Part shown: positions 24,815 through 33,711 of the stretch, piece after piece | Layout: every line of letters starts with the position of its first letter | Position numbering within the stretch: position 1 is the first letter of the stretch | NCBI GenBank assembly: GCA_037380725.1 | Contig: JARRRL010000023.1 | Span: forward strand, 1 to 60,257 | Length of the DNA: 60,257 bases | Direction: 5' to 3' | DNA from: JARRRL01 sp037380725 | Lineage (GTDB): Bacteria; Pseudomonadota; Gammaproteobacteria; Pseudomonadales; JANQJO01 | The notes under the pieces: model-generated | The model's database searches: none | Told to the model about the DNA's origin: nothing | The model's input: only the letters and a program-made list of their open reading frames with translations | Translations under genes and position numbers: made by a program

Positions 24815-25525
24815 TTATGTCATCCGCGATGACCTATTTTTGGATGACTTCGCGCTGCTCGATTTATCACCACTGGACCGTTTAGCGCCTGATTTTGTTT
24901 TTGGTGGGGATGCCGTACTGCTAGATGGTTCCTTCGTCTCAGCACACACGGTCTCAGTACACATGCCATCGGCTTGAACGGACGATGACTCAGGCAACAC
25001 AGCAGCCCGCTCCGCTTTAAGCGCCATTACTTCATGCTCTAAGCGCGTTAATTGATCAATTAAACGATCCATATCTTTTTTACTTGGAATATTCAAACGC
25101 GCTAAGGCAAACGACACCCGCTCATCGAAAACCTTTTCAATGCGATCAATCGAAGTGCTTGCTTTATCTTTGACTTCCTCGACTTTACCCCTAACCTCGT
25201 TGACTTTATCTCGGTAAAAGGACCGTTGTCGATCAACCAGATGGCGCGTTCTCTCTTCCAAACGTTCGCCATCCTTTACTAAGGTATCAAACCACTTGGT
25301 GCCTTCATTTTCGACTTTCGTGTATGCGCCCAGACCCGCTAACCAAATCTGCTCCGCCACGTCTTTTATTTTTCCACTAAAATCCGCAAATTGATCACTG
25401 TCTCCACCGTATACTGGATCGTGGTGCTCCGATTTGGCGCACTCATCATGCCCATCCACATCAAAACGGCGCTCGACGCCGACACCATTACTCGGCGTAC
25501 TCGCTTGTTCTTTTTCACCGCTCAT
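24815..25525 (-). CDS. phaF: Phasin-family protein (PhaF/PhaI-like)
   Basis: The 236-aa product contains the phasin core: AEQIWLAGLGAYTKVENEG, a long amphipathic helix (VNEVRGKVEEVKDK), and FDERVSFALARLNIPSKKD, all closely matching Pseudomonas PhaF/PhaI. The C-terminus is a basic Ser/Lys tail (GAKRSSGDKSSSAKSSKNRSS), reminiscent of the histone-like nucleoid-binding tail of PhaF. Phasins coat polyhydroxyalkanoate granules and help to segregate them. The N-terminal 60 residues are acidic and disordered. The ATG at 25525 follows GGGCGGGAAAG; the frame is open to 25594. Confidence 0.8.
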   Translation of the reverse strand: MSGEKEQASTPSNGVGVERRFDVDGHDECAKSEHHDPVYGGDSDQFADFSGKIKDVAEQIWLAGLGAYTKVENEGTKWFDTLVKDGERLEERTRHLVDRQRSFYRDKVNEVRGKVEEVKDKASTSIDRIEKVFDERVSFALARLNIPSKKDMDRLIDQLTRLEHEVMALKAERAAVLPESSSVQADGMCTETVCAETKEPSSSTASPPKTKSGAKRSSGDKSSSAKSSKNRSSRMT

Positions 25526-25683
25526 CTTTCCCGCCCTTATTCGGTGGCCACTTTCATCAGTGGCCACCATACCACAGAGAATTAGACTATCCACTCTAAC
25601 GTGACCACCAGGAACGCGACCACCCGGCGACTCAGGAACACGACGATTTGAGACAACGATTGAAGCGACGATTAAGACGACGA

Positions 25684-26085
25684 TTAAGACAAGGAAGGCA
25701 GAAAGTGCAAGGCCAAAGAGTTAATGCAATAACGCAGACCCGTCGGTTGTGGACCATCATCAAAGCGATGACCCAAATGCGCATCACAACACGCACACAA
25801 CACTTCGGCACGCTCCATACCATGACTCAAATCCTTCCGGACCAACACCGCGTCTTGCGCCACCGGTGACCAAAAACTGGGCCAACCCGAGCGCGAATCG
25901 TACTTGGCACTGGAAACAAACAGTGGTGCAGCGCACGCCGCGCACACATATTGGCCTTCTGCTTTGTGATCACAATATTCCCCTGAAAATGGGTGTTCAG
26001 TCTTCCCTTCTCGGCAAATACGAAACACCGCATCAGGCAACACAGCCCGCCATTGTTCATCGGTTTTTTCCACACGCTTACCCAT
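25684..26085 (-). CDS. msrB: Peptide methionine (R)-S-oxide reductase
   Basis: The 133-aa product is a typical MsrB. It has YVCAACAAPLF and the second Cys pair in CACCDAHLGHRF for zinc, SGWPSFW for substrate binding, and GLRYCINSLAL with the catalytic cysteine. It repairs oxidised methionine in the cytoplasm with thioredoxin. The GGAGGTAG-type ribosome binding site lies just before the ATG. It is followed by a repeated GACGATTAAGAC stretch (about 25655-25690). Confidence 0.95.
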   Translation of the reverse strand: MGKRVEKTDEQWRAVLPDAVFRICREGKTEHPFSGEYCDHKAEGQYVCAACAAPLFVSSAKYDSRSGWPSFWSPVAQDAVLVRKDLSHGMERAEVLCACCDAHLGHRFDDGPQPTGLRYCINSLALHFLPSLS

Positions 26086-26384
26086 AGCGACCTACCTCCT
26101 CCCTTATTTGCACCCTATTTGCACCCTTTCCACGCTGTGCGCACATTCGTTTCACATCAAAGCCGAATAATATCACTGTTTCAACGACCTCTTTTTCACT
26201 ACACTTTACGGCATACTCGTCGCTTCACGGTCAACTGTTCACGATCGCCGTTTCACAGTAGTACCACGATGGGCAAGTACCACGATGGGTAGTACCACGA
26301 TGGTTTCATGGCGTTTCCGAACTGAACTGCCGTAACCAGACCACCTGACTCACCCGGCATCAAACACGCAAGGGGTTCTCCAAC
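26086..26384. other. Intergenic region with tandem repeats, msrB to alaA
   Basis: These 300 bases hold no gene. TATTTGCACCC is doubled at about 26105-26127, and a GTACCACGATGG motif is repeated three times at 26260-26302. Promoters for the divergent msrB and alaA genes should lie here. Confidence 0.6.
26260..26302. repeat. Triplicated GTACCACGATGG motif
   Basis: AGTACCACGATGGG occurs near 26261, near 26275 and near 26290 in imperfect tandem array, about 90 bases upstream of the alaA-like gene. Confidence 0.8.
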
Positions 26385-27550
26385 ATGCCACGTTCATCCG
26401 TTGAAAATCGCTTCACCAAATCCCACAAACTCGACTCGGTCTGTTACGACATCCGCGGCAACGTGTTCAACACAGCCCGCCGTATGGAAGAAGAAGGTCA
26501 CCGCATACTCAAACTGAACATCGGTAACCCCGCGCCATTTGGCTTTGACGCACCGCAAGAAATTCTGGAAGACGTCATTCACAATTTACCTCGCTCCACC
26601 GGTTACTGCGACTCCAAAGGCCTCTTTTCAGCGCGCAAAGCGGTCATGCAATACTACCAGCAAAAAAACGTTAAAGACGTCAGCGTACAAGACATCTATT
26701 TGGGCAATGGGGTCTCGGAGTTGATTGTGCTTGCCCTACAAGCCCTGCTCGATATCGGTGACGAGGTGCTGATCCCCTCCCCCGACTATCCACTCTGGAC
26801 CGCCTCTACCGCACTGGCCAGCGGACGCCCCGTACACTATCAATGCGATGAATCCGCCGATTGGCATCCCGACATTGAGGACATCAAACGTAAAATCACG
26901 TCCAACACGCGAGCCATCGTCATCATTAACCCGAACAACCCCACCGGCGCTTTGTACAGCGATGAATGCTTGCTCGCCATATTGGAAATCGCACGCACCC
27001 ATAATTTGTTGGTATTCGCCGATGAGATCTACGACAAAATTCTTTACGATGGCCATACCCACACGGCTGTCGCCGCTCTCGCCGAAGATCTGACCGTCGT
27101 CAGCTTTAATGGTTTATCGAAAGCGTACCGCTGCGCCGGTTTCCGTTCCGGTTGGCTGCTGATTTCAGGCAACAAGCACCAAGCACGCGGCTTTATTGAG
27201 GGTCTGGATACCCTCAGCTCCATGCGCTTGTGCGCCAATGTGCCATCACAACATGCCATTCAAACCTCGCTGGGTGGATACCAAAGCATTAATGACCTGG
27301 TGTTACCCACAGGCCGATTATGCCAACAACGTAACGCTGCTTATGAGGCCCTGATGGCCATTCCCGGCATTTCGTGCGTCAAGCCCAAGGCTGCCATGTA
27401 CCTCTTTCCCAAAAGATTTTGGTGGTGCACGGCTCTGGCTTTAACGTCCCAACACAAGATCATTTTCGCGTCGTGTTTTTGCCGAATGAACTCACTCTCC
27501 GCGACGCGATTGGACGCATCGGACGCTATCTGGAAACCATCAAACGTTAA
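26385..27550 (+). pseudogene. alaA: Glutamate-pyruvate aminotransferase AlaA, internally deleted
   Basis: Residues 1-343 match AlaA: LNIGNPAPFGFDAP, GNGVSELIVLALQALL, PDYPLWTA, NPNNPTGALY, FADEIYDKILYDG, and FNGLSKAYRCAGFRSGW with the PLP lysine. At KPKAAMYLFPK (about 27410) the frame becomes wrong. The expected C-terminus is still present in another frame from about 27412 to the TAA at 27550 (KILVVHGSGFNVP, DHFRVVFLPNE, RIGRYLETIKR). About 22 residues that normally separate these parts are missing, so an out-of-frame deletion has occurred. The unshifted frame runs on to 27674 through unrelated sequence, including a GTTGGA-type repeat. AlaA makes alanine from pyruvate and glutamate; this copy would lack its C-terminal small-domain end. 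Confidence 0.8.
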
Positions 27551-27615
27551 CGAAAGCGTTAAAGTTAAAGATAGAGTTGAAGTTGGAGTTGGAGTTGGAG
27601 TTAAAATTGAAGTTA
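27550..27615. repeat. GTTGGA/GTTAAA short tandem repeat
   Basis: Six-base units (GTTAAA, GTTGAA, GTTGGA three times, GTTAAA, GTTAAG) follow the true end of alaA. They are read as alternating VEVGVGVGVKIEV in the shifted frame. Confidence 0.8.
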
Positions 27616-27631
27616 AGAGGACCGTGCTCGA

Positions 27632-28099
27632 ATGCTCGATGACTTGCACATTACCGATTTTTGTAAAGACGTAGCCCGTTTGTTGTTGTTGCTGCATCAA
27701 CAATTTCCTCGTCTTGTGGAAATTTACGTGTGTGACGTCATCGGCCACGAAGAGCCGGATGAATACGGCCTGTACTCCACGCGCCATGAATCGTGCCTAT
27801 CGACCTTATTGTGGTTAAAAGCCGAAGGCTGGTTGCGATTCGGCAACGTGGTTCGGCGTGAAGCCGTTGACCAATGCGTACTGACACAGAAAGCATTTCA
27901 ACATTTACACCACACGCTACCGGATGCCTTGGCGGAACTGGTTCTGTGTTCCACTTCCGACATGGAACAACAGCACAGCGCCGCCATTCGTCTCATTCAT
28001 GGCCTGCATCATGCCCATACCGAGCAACGCTCCGAATTGTTGGAAAGCATCGTGATGCATCTACTGGCCCATGACGCAAACAGCGATGGCCAAACATGA
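27632..28099 (+). CDS. Conserved hypothetical protein, 155 aa, winged-helix-like
   Basis: The protein is 155 aa, cytoplasmic and mostly helical, with no signal or membrane segment. YSTRHESCLSTLLWLKAEGWLRFG suggests a small helix-turn-helix or winged-helix unit, with VVRREAVDQCVLTQKAFQHL after it. I recall similar hypothetical proteins beside aminotransferase genes in Pseudomonas relatives but cannot name a function. AGAGGA lies upstream of the ATG. Its stop overlaps the next gene's start (ATGA), so the pair is translationally coupled. Confidence 0.65.
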   Translation: MLDDLHITDFCKDVARLLLLLHQQFPRLVEIYVCDVIGHEEPDEYGLYSTRHESCLSTLLWLKAEGWLRFGNVVRREAVDQCVLTQKAFQHLHHTLPDALAELVLCSTSDMEQQHSAAIRLIHGLHHAHTEQRSELLESIVMHLLAHDANSDGQT

Positions 28100-28824
28100 G
28101 ACACACCGCTCAGCGCTTCACGCTATTAATTGATTTGGTGGATTGCTGCATCACCCAGAACTATTGGGATCAGATTTTAGTGTATTTCTGGACGCAATCG
28201 ATCTTTGACTATGTCAGCGCCCGCTGGTCTTTATACGACATACAGCATGCCTTATCCGAGATCGCACACGCCTTAGGTTTTGAATCCGACATCGATCGCG
28301 CGGGTTATTGTGAACACATCACACGTTGTATACAAAACGACCTATGGCCCAAGGGGCTGGATCATTTACTCTCCTCTTTGACGCTCGTTGGCATCGAATC
28401 GGGGTATTTAAGCCCCCAAACCCATTCAGATACCGTCACCAGCTTCAAACGATGGCGAGAAAAAGGCTGGAAAGTCATCGTTGTCCACGAATTAAGCGTC
28501 TCCACACAGCATCAACTGCTGGAAAAAGCCCAGTCCCCACGCATGCTGAATACCCTGTCAGGGTGTATTTCACTGTGCGCGGACCCAGACAGCAACTTGC
28601 ACAAAGACCTGCTTTTACAGCACAACTTGACATGGCAACATAGAAAAACACCCCGCACGGCTTACGCCATCATCTCTTCACGCCAGCACCTGCTCAACTG
28701 GGGCAAGCAGAACGGTTACCACCCCTTACGTCTCAACCGACGCCTAAACCCCGAATCCCCCACAGACGCCATTCCACACATCATTGATTTAAACTTTGCG
28801 GATTTGCTGCTGAGCGTTTCCTAA
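28096..28824 (+). CDS. HAD-like protein resembling degenerate MtnC
   Basis: The 242-aa product aligns by eye with enolase-phosphatase MtnC along its length: LLIDLVDCCITQNYWDQILVYF sits where [20 protein letters not shown] is expected, and GIESGYL, FKRWREKGWKV and HELSVSTQHQLL correspond to MtnC's GY, KW..QG and YSSGSVAAQKLL. The catalytic residues look lost: the second acid of HAD motif I is Val, and the motif II serine region is VHELS. It is therefore either a pseudo-phosphatase or a distant family member. It is coupled by a four-base overlap to the 155-aa gene. No other methionine-salvage gene is present. Confidence 0.45.
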   Translation: MRHTAQRFTLLIDLVDCCITQNYWDQILVYFWTQSIFDYVSARWSLYDIQHALSEIAHALGFESDIDRAGYCEHITRCIQNDLWPKGLDHLLSSLTLVGIESGYLSPQTHSDTVTSFKRWREKGWKVIVVHELSVSTQHQLLEKAQSPRMLNTLSGCISLCADPDSNLHKDLLLQHNLTWQHRKTPRTAYAIISSRQHLLNWGKQNGYHPLRLNRRLNPESPTDAIPHIIDLNFADLLLSVS

Positions 28825-28919
28825 TCACCACAGTAAATCCATAAATCCAATGTCATATTTCAGCAACAAACCGATGCTAGATTGCCCTCCATAATAAAAA
28901 CACGGAGGAACGAAACGCG

Positions 28920-30371
28920 ATGCCGCCTTATTCAAATCCATCTCAAAGAGCTCCTAAAAAATCTTCAGCTCCAGTTAAGCGAAGATCTCCTAAGAAGCAC
29001 ACCCGGAGAACTACGCAAGATACAAATACAATGCGCTTCCCACGCAATGATCCTGCTTTTTTGGAAGAAATCAAATCACTCATTTGCAATAAAAGCAACG
29101 ATGTTGAACAGGAATCCCCAACAGGAGGACCACACAAACTCAAACCGCTCAAGTCCAAGAGACGCCTCCCCCTCGCCATTTTAGCCATTTTAGCCACCCT
29201 GTGCGCTCATCAAAAAATAGAAAAGATGAATAAGAAGCACAATGATGCCATAAACGAAGACAGAAAGCTGGATTTTGTGAACCGATTTGACGCTTTGTGC
29301 AAAGCAAAATCAAAAGAAGTGGCCTTATCAGCCAGAACGCAAAGCGTCATGTCTGCTTTCTTTCTCGTCGCTGGCGCGGGTGTCACCGCCGCCTTGACCA
29401 TTGGTAGCTTCGGTATCGCCGCCCCCATCGCGCCACTCATGGGCATCGGCATTTCTTTAGGTGGCATCGTACTCACGAACTACCTGGTCGAACGAGTCTT
29501 TCCCAAACAAACTGCAAAAGAGCAAGGCAAGGAAAACGGATACAAAGAGATTGAACTCCATGCGAGAAAGATCGCCAATAAGATATTGGAGCGGCTGCCC
29601 ATTCAAGAAAACGAGGACATGGAAAATAAAGAGAAAAAGGAAGCCAAGAAGGCACACGAGCAACTGAACGGCGTGCTCAGTTACTGCCACAAGCCCGATA
29701 AGAATAAGAATGATTACACGAAATTGTCCGAAATACTCTCCCTGGACGACAACCCAAACCTCGATAAAACAGTGATCAAAAGAAAAATTAATGAACTCAT
29801 CGAAATCAGAAAAAACTGGCAGAAAAAATTAAAACAAAACGAATCTCAATATGAGCAGGCCTTCGAACCTCAAAAGCAAGCCATTGACGAAACCGTACAA
29901 ACGTTTGGCAAAGTGTTCTGGTGCGCATGGCTCATCGACAAGAAATACGATCCCGGTTATCAGAAAGATCGCGGACTCCCACTGGGTGAGAAAATCAAAG
30001 ACGAACTGGAGCACTACAAGCTGTTAGACGGCATTGGCAGCAACATTTTTTTCAGACCGGAATATACCACAGCCCAACTCCTCCGATACGCATTCGCCAA
30101 ACGAGACAAAAACGGAAAAAAACACATAAAACTCAACAAATCTCAAGAAAAGAAAAAGGCCGAAGTAAAGAAAAATCAAGAACAGCTGTATAAAAAGGCC
30201 GAGAATTTCTTAATAGACACAGCCCCAGACCCCCTAAAAATACGCCTCTATAAATACCGGGAACAAAAACGCCAGAATGAGCCGACCGAAGACGACTTAC
30301 TCAATCTGGCCATCGAATTCGCCTTCCCAAGCATGAGAAACACACCATCAACCAGAGCGAGCACACAATAA
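28920..30371 (+). CDS. Lys/Glu-rich protein with central membrane hairpin
   Basis: I do not recognise the family of this 483-aa protein. Residues 1-40 are basic and disordered (SAPVKRRSPKKHTRR); a short hydrophobic segment (LPLAILAILATLCA) follows near residue 85. Residues 143-190 are a strong Gly/Ala-rich double membrane segment (VAGAGVTAALTIGSFGIAAPIAPLMGIG, quoted here in part). The remainder is highly charged, with several predicted coiled coils (KKKAEVKKNQEQLYKKAEN). A strong GGAGGA ribosome binding site precedes the ATG. It is more AT-rich and Lys-rich than its neighbours, suggesting acquisition. The architecture resembles secreted effector or membrane-inserting proteins, but no secretion signal is proven. 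Confidence 0.65.
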   Translation: MPPYSNPSQRAPKKSSAPVKRRSPKKHTRRTTQDTNTMRFPRNDPAFLEEIKSLICNKSNDVEQESPTGGPHKLKPLKSKRRLPLAILAILATLCAHQKIEKMNKKHNDAINEDRKLDFVNRFDALCKAKSKEVALSARTQSVMSAFFLVAGAGVTAALTIGSFGIAAPIAPLMGIGISLGGIVLTNYLVERVFPKQTAKEQGKENGYKEIELHARKIANKILERLPIQENEDMENKEKKEAKKAHEQLNGVLSYCHKPDKNKNDYTKLSEILSLDDNPNLDKTVIKRKINELIEIRKNWQKKLKQNESQYEQAFEPQKQAIDETVQTFGKVFWCAWLIDKKYDPGYQKDRGLPLGEKIKDELEHYKLLDGIGSNIFFRPEYTTAQLLRYAFAKRDKNGKKHIKLNKSQEKKKAEVKKNQEQLYKKAENFLIDTAPDPLKIRLYKYREQKRQNEPTEDDLLNLAIEFAFPSMRNTPSTRASTQ

Positions 30372-30397
30372 CAATGAGAACAAGCCCATTCCATCGA

Positions 30398-31360
30398 TCA
30401 TTCTTCCGGCAAGGACTGCAGCAGCGCATCGTACGCGGAAATATACGCATCCACCGAAACGGGGCTTGGGTGGGGAATTGGGGGGGCTTTCAGTGATTTA
30501 TTGTGATCCACCGCTTGCGCCCATTTATCGTCCGTCAGTGACATTAATCCGATCGTTCCAGCCAGTCCAAAAGCCAGCATCACGCCAATAACAAACGTAT
30601 GCCGCAAACTGGAGGCAAAACTGAGATGGAAGCCAAGCGTTAAACCAAAAATTAAGACAAACAGCACAAAATCAATCACCACCGCCAACCCTTCCAGGTT
30701 GGTCATAAACATCACATAATCATAGACACCCCAAAACAGAAGGCTCGCCGTAGCACCCACGCACGCAAAAACCACGTGCGCCATAAACAAAGGTTGCCCC
30801 CTCAATAGGCGCCCAATAAACGCCCAAACTGCCGCCCATACCACAACCATTCCTGGTATAAAAATGGATTGTAGTGCGTCATCATGCCACGTGAACGTTT
30901 CGTAAGTGGTCAAACTCTGATCCATCAAAGCCACGGCAAACAAAACCAATATGGCGCATAGGGCAGCCCAAGTACGAATACCATGCCGCATGAACCAATG
31001 ATTCAGCACAAATGAATCCGCTTCGCGCACAGGGTGCATCGGGCTATAAACCGTCAATGTCGTTCGACCCACTGTAAACCGATCGCCCGATCGAAGCCAA
31101 CAGGAAAAACCATCCAACACACTGCCATTAATCAGAACGGGATTCGTCTGATCCAGCACCTGTAAGTGACAGAGCGCCCCCTCCGGCACGGAGGCTTCAA
31201 CAGTCGGCGGACACAAGCGGACTTGCTCCGCATCCACAAAACGATCCGGAATAATATAATCGCAATGAAAACCACGCCCCAATAACATACCCCGGTTCGC
31301 GTCCTCGCCCCAAATAATTGGATAAGAAAAACGCCCCCGCTGCACAATTATTTTTCCCAT
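30398..31360 (-). CDS. FHA-like domain protein with six membrane helices
   Basis: In this 320-aa product residues 1-110 form an FHA-like beta-sandwich: LLGRGFHCDYIIPDRFVDAE, PVLINGSVLDGF, LRSGDRFTVGRTTLTV. The phosphothreonine-binding serine and histidine of classic FHA domains are not clearly conserved. Six hydrophobic segments follow (for example WAALCAILVLFAVALMDQ and VVIDFVLFVLIFGLTLGF). A polar C-terminus ends in SLPEE. The start overlaps the 3' end of the protease gene by 13 bases, so the two are coupled and probably act together: a membrane-bound signalling or scaffold partner for an exported protease (inference). Confidence 0.75.
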   Translation of the reverse strand: MGKIIVQRGRFSYPIIWGEDANRGMLLGRGFHCDYIIPDRFVDAEQVRLCPPTVEASVPEGALCHLQVLDQTNPVLINGSVLDGFSCWLRSGDRFTVGRTTLTVYSPMHPVREADSFVLNHWFMRHGIRTWAALCAILVLFAVALMDQSLTTYETFTWHDDALQSIFIPGMVVVWAAVWAFIGRLLRGQPLFMAHVVFACVGATASLLFWGVYDYVMFMTNLEGLAVVIDFVLFVLIFGLTLGFHLSFASSLRHTFVIGVMLAFGLAGTIGLMSLTDDKWAQAVDHNKSLKAPPIPHPSPVSVDAYISAYDALLQSLPEE

Positions 31361-32736
31361 CGCACTTGCTCCAAGAAACGACGATGCAAGGCTTGCATTT
31401 GGTCACGACCAATCCCCGCAACACTGACGCTCATCCGGGTTGAAGACAGCGGCAAATCAATACGCTGCGCAACCAATTCCGCATCGTACAGACCCGGAAT
31501 GCGTTTGTACTGCCGAACACAAGTGCTCACACGCCACGTCATCACTTCAACCTGTACGTAATCATCCAAACAGGCGCCGGGCGTCACTTCCGTTTCATCC
31601 GCATACTGAAACCCGCTGACGCTGAAATTTTCAGCCAGTAAATTATAAAATTGGAATCGATTCAGGCCATCAGCAGTAATCGAGCCTAGGTCATAACTGA
31701 AATGCCCCACGGAAAGCGTGTCATTCAGATAAATCATATCTTGGGTTTGACAATGACGATGTACTTCATCAAACAAAGACTTGCCTTTCTCGATCGTATG
31801 TCCCCAACATTTTATCGAGTCGTTCAAGGCATCTGGATAACGATAACCACCCAGCAAATGAACGGGCCACGAGGCCGATAGCACCTTATCATAATACGCC
31901 GCCAAATGTGTTTTAACGGCCATGGCCATGTGCGACTGGTACTGACTGGGTTCCAAGGCCTTCTCACTGGCAAGCAAGGCCACAATATGATGGGCAGGTA
32001 CTAAAAAACTGATCTGCTCTTCACCCTTCGCCACATTAATACCAATGACCTCACCTTCCGCATTCAGTGCGGGTCCACCACTCATGCCGCTGTTGAGTGA
32101 GCCGGAAAACAAGTACTGGTCATAGCGCGCGCCATCCACCAATCCATTATGCGTACCTTCTATAATCGTCATGGCTAAGTCAAAGGGATTACCCAAAGAA
32201 TAAACGCGATCCCCTTTACGCGGCAGCGCTTGGGCCAACACGAAAGCACGTACAGCAATGGGACGATCCAAAGCCAGTATGGCCAAATCATGAATCACAT
32301 CAAAATTGACCACGCGAGCGGCGATCGCCCCTTTACGTTGATCCAATACCCGGATTTGAAACTCATCGGGATTTTCCACATAAGCCGATACCACGTGATA
32401 ATTGGTGACGATCACATTGTCCCGATTATGATCATGGTCTTGATTGGAACCCTCTTGAATGGAACCCGACTGGAGCAATGGCGCCGTATTCAATAAAAAC
32501 CCCGACCCAATACTGGATTTACTGCTGGAACCATTATCAATAACTTGAACTTGATACACCGAGCTGCGATACGTATCGAAAAGTCGCGTGGCCATACTCG
32601 ATGCCTCCAGTGCCGCACAGGGCAGACTCACCAGTAGCGCCATCAGCAAGCATTCTACGCAACACACAAGCAGCACGCCTCGGCGCAACTTGCTCCAACA
32701 GGTTGAATGGAATAAAAACGTAATAAATGTTGACAT
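31348..32736 (-). CDS. Trypsin-like serine protease (S1C/HtrA-like), exported
   Basis: The 462-aa product has a signal peptide (LLMALLVSLPCAALEA, about residues 31-46) and a trypsin-fold domain with an intact triad: TNYHVV (His), DVIHDLAILAL (Asp) and NSGMSGGPAL (Ser). SLGNPFDLAMTIIEGT is the usual strand before the serine. No PDZ domain is visible; instead about 200 C-terminal residues form an unrecognised domain with several cysteines (IKCWGHTI, HRHCQTQD, GACLDD, STCVRQ). A 20-residue insertion rich in Asp/Asn/His (NQDHDHNRDN) precedes the histidine. It should act in the periplasm. It is co-transcribed with the FHA-like membrane protein. Confidence 0.8.
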   Translation of the reverse strand: MSTFITFLFHSTCWSKLRRGVLLVCCVECLLMALLVSLPCAALEASSMATRLFDTYRSSVYQVQVIDNGSSSKSSIGSGFLLNTAPLLQSGSIQEGSNQDHDHNRDNVIVTNYHVVSAYVENPDEFQIRVLDQRKGAIAARVVNFDVIHDLAILALDRPIAVRAFVLAQALPRKGDRVYSLGNPFDLAMTIIEGTHNGLVDGARYDQYLFSGSLNSGMSGGPALNAEGEVIGINVAKGEEQISFLVPAHHIVALLASEKALEPSQYQSHMAMAVKTHLAAYYDKVLSASWPVHLLGGYRYPDALNDSIKCWGHTIEKGKSLFDEVHRHCQTQDMIYLNDTLSVGHFSYDLGSITADGLNRFQFYNLLAENFSVSGFQYADETEVTPGACLDDYVQVEVMTWRVSTCVRQYKRIPGLYDAELVAQRIDLPLSSTRMSVSVAGIGRDQMQALHRRFLEQVRWEK

Positions 32737-32958
32737 TTGTTTTAAATATGCTCAAAAGTTATAACATACAACAGCAATGCGAGCGACAGTTTACGTCACC
32801 GTTAATGACTTTGCGAGCCATGTTATGAGCCATGCCAGCGACTTCATTTCCATCCGCATGACAGTTAAGCTACACGCTCGGATCAACAGCAACACGAACC
32901 GAGTCCAAAATACCTTGGCTCACAACACGATCTTGACTCACAAACGGCACACTCAAAC

Positions 32959-33666
32959 ATGCTTGATACCCACCGCCCCCGAAACGCGCTGCAATATTAC
33001 CTACACCGTACGCCCAAACCACTGGAAATCCTCTGCATTGACCCCTGGTTCATCGCGGTCAATAAACCGTTCGACGAATTATCCGTGCCCGGTAAGCCAC
33101 CCCTGAATCACAACACCACTCAACAACGCGTTGCAGCTCATATTGGCGCAGCGGAAGTGATTCATCGCCTGGACGGTGCCACCTCCGGCGTGTTGTTGTT
33201 TGCGCGAAATAAATGGTTTCAACGCGAGATGAACACCTATTTTCGACAGCGCTGGATTAAAAAAACATATTGTGCCTTAGTTTCGGGTATTCTGCAGTAC
33301 AACCAAGGCAGCATCGACATACCACTGGGACGCGACTGGCCGAATCGACCAAAACAAAAAGTAGATTGGGAGGGCAAAGCGTCCCTCACACATTGGCAAC
33401 GCGTGGGACCGCCTGTTGAAATGAAAGGCCATTATTACAGCCGCGTGCTGCTCAGGCCCATTACCGGACGCACGCATCAATTGCGCTTGCATCTGTGCAA
33501 TCTGGGTCACCCTATATTGGGCGATCGCATGTATCATCCTCAAGGTGAAGCCAGCTCGACGCCGTTTGGCTTAGCCCCACGCTTGTACTTACACGCTCAA
33601 TGCCTTGAATTTTCACATCCCGTTACGGGTGTACCGTGCCGCATTTTCGCCGCACCCGCCTTTTAA
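32959..33666 (+). CDS. rluA: Pseudouridine synthase RluA
   Basis: The 235-aa product has VIHRLDGATSGVLLFARN, which contains the catalytic aspartate of the RluA family, then PLGRDWPNRPKQKVDWEGKA and RPITGRTHQLRLHLCNLGHP. The DWPNRPKQKV motif is specific to RluA, which makes pseudouridine at 23S rRNA U746 and tRNA U32. Length is close to the usual 219 aa, with a slightly longer N-terminus. The ribosome binding site is weak. It is followed by the yedI-like gene on the same strand. Confidence 0.9.
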   Translation: MLDTHRPRNALQYYLHRTPKPLEILCIDPWFIAVNKPFDELSVPGKPPLNHNTTQQRVAAHIGAAEVIHRLDGATSGVLLFARNKWFQREMNTYFRQRWIKKTYCALVSGILQYNQGSIDIPLGRDWPNRPKQKVDWEGKASLTHWQRVGPPVEMKGHYYSRVLLRPITGRTHQLRLHLCNLGHPILGDRMYHPQGEASSTPFGLAPRLYLHAQCLEFSHPVTGVPCRIFAAPAF

Positions 33667-33711
33667 CACCCTTATTTTACACTCTTAATTTTAAAATGGA
33701 GAGACACACAC

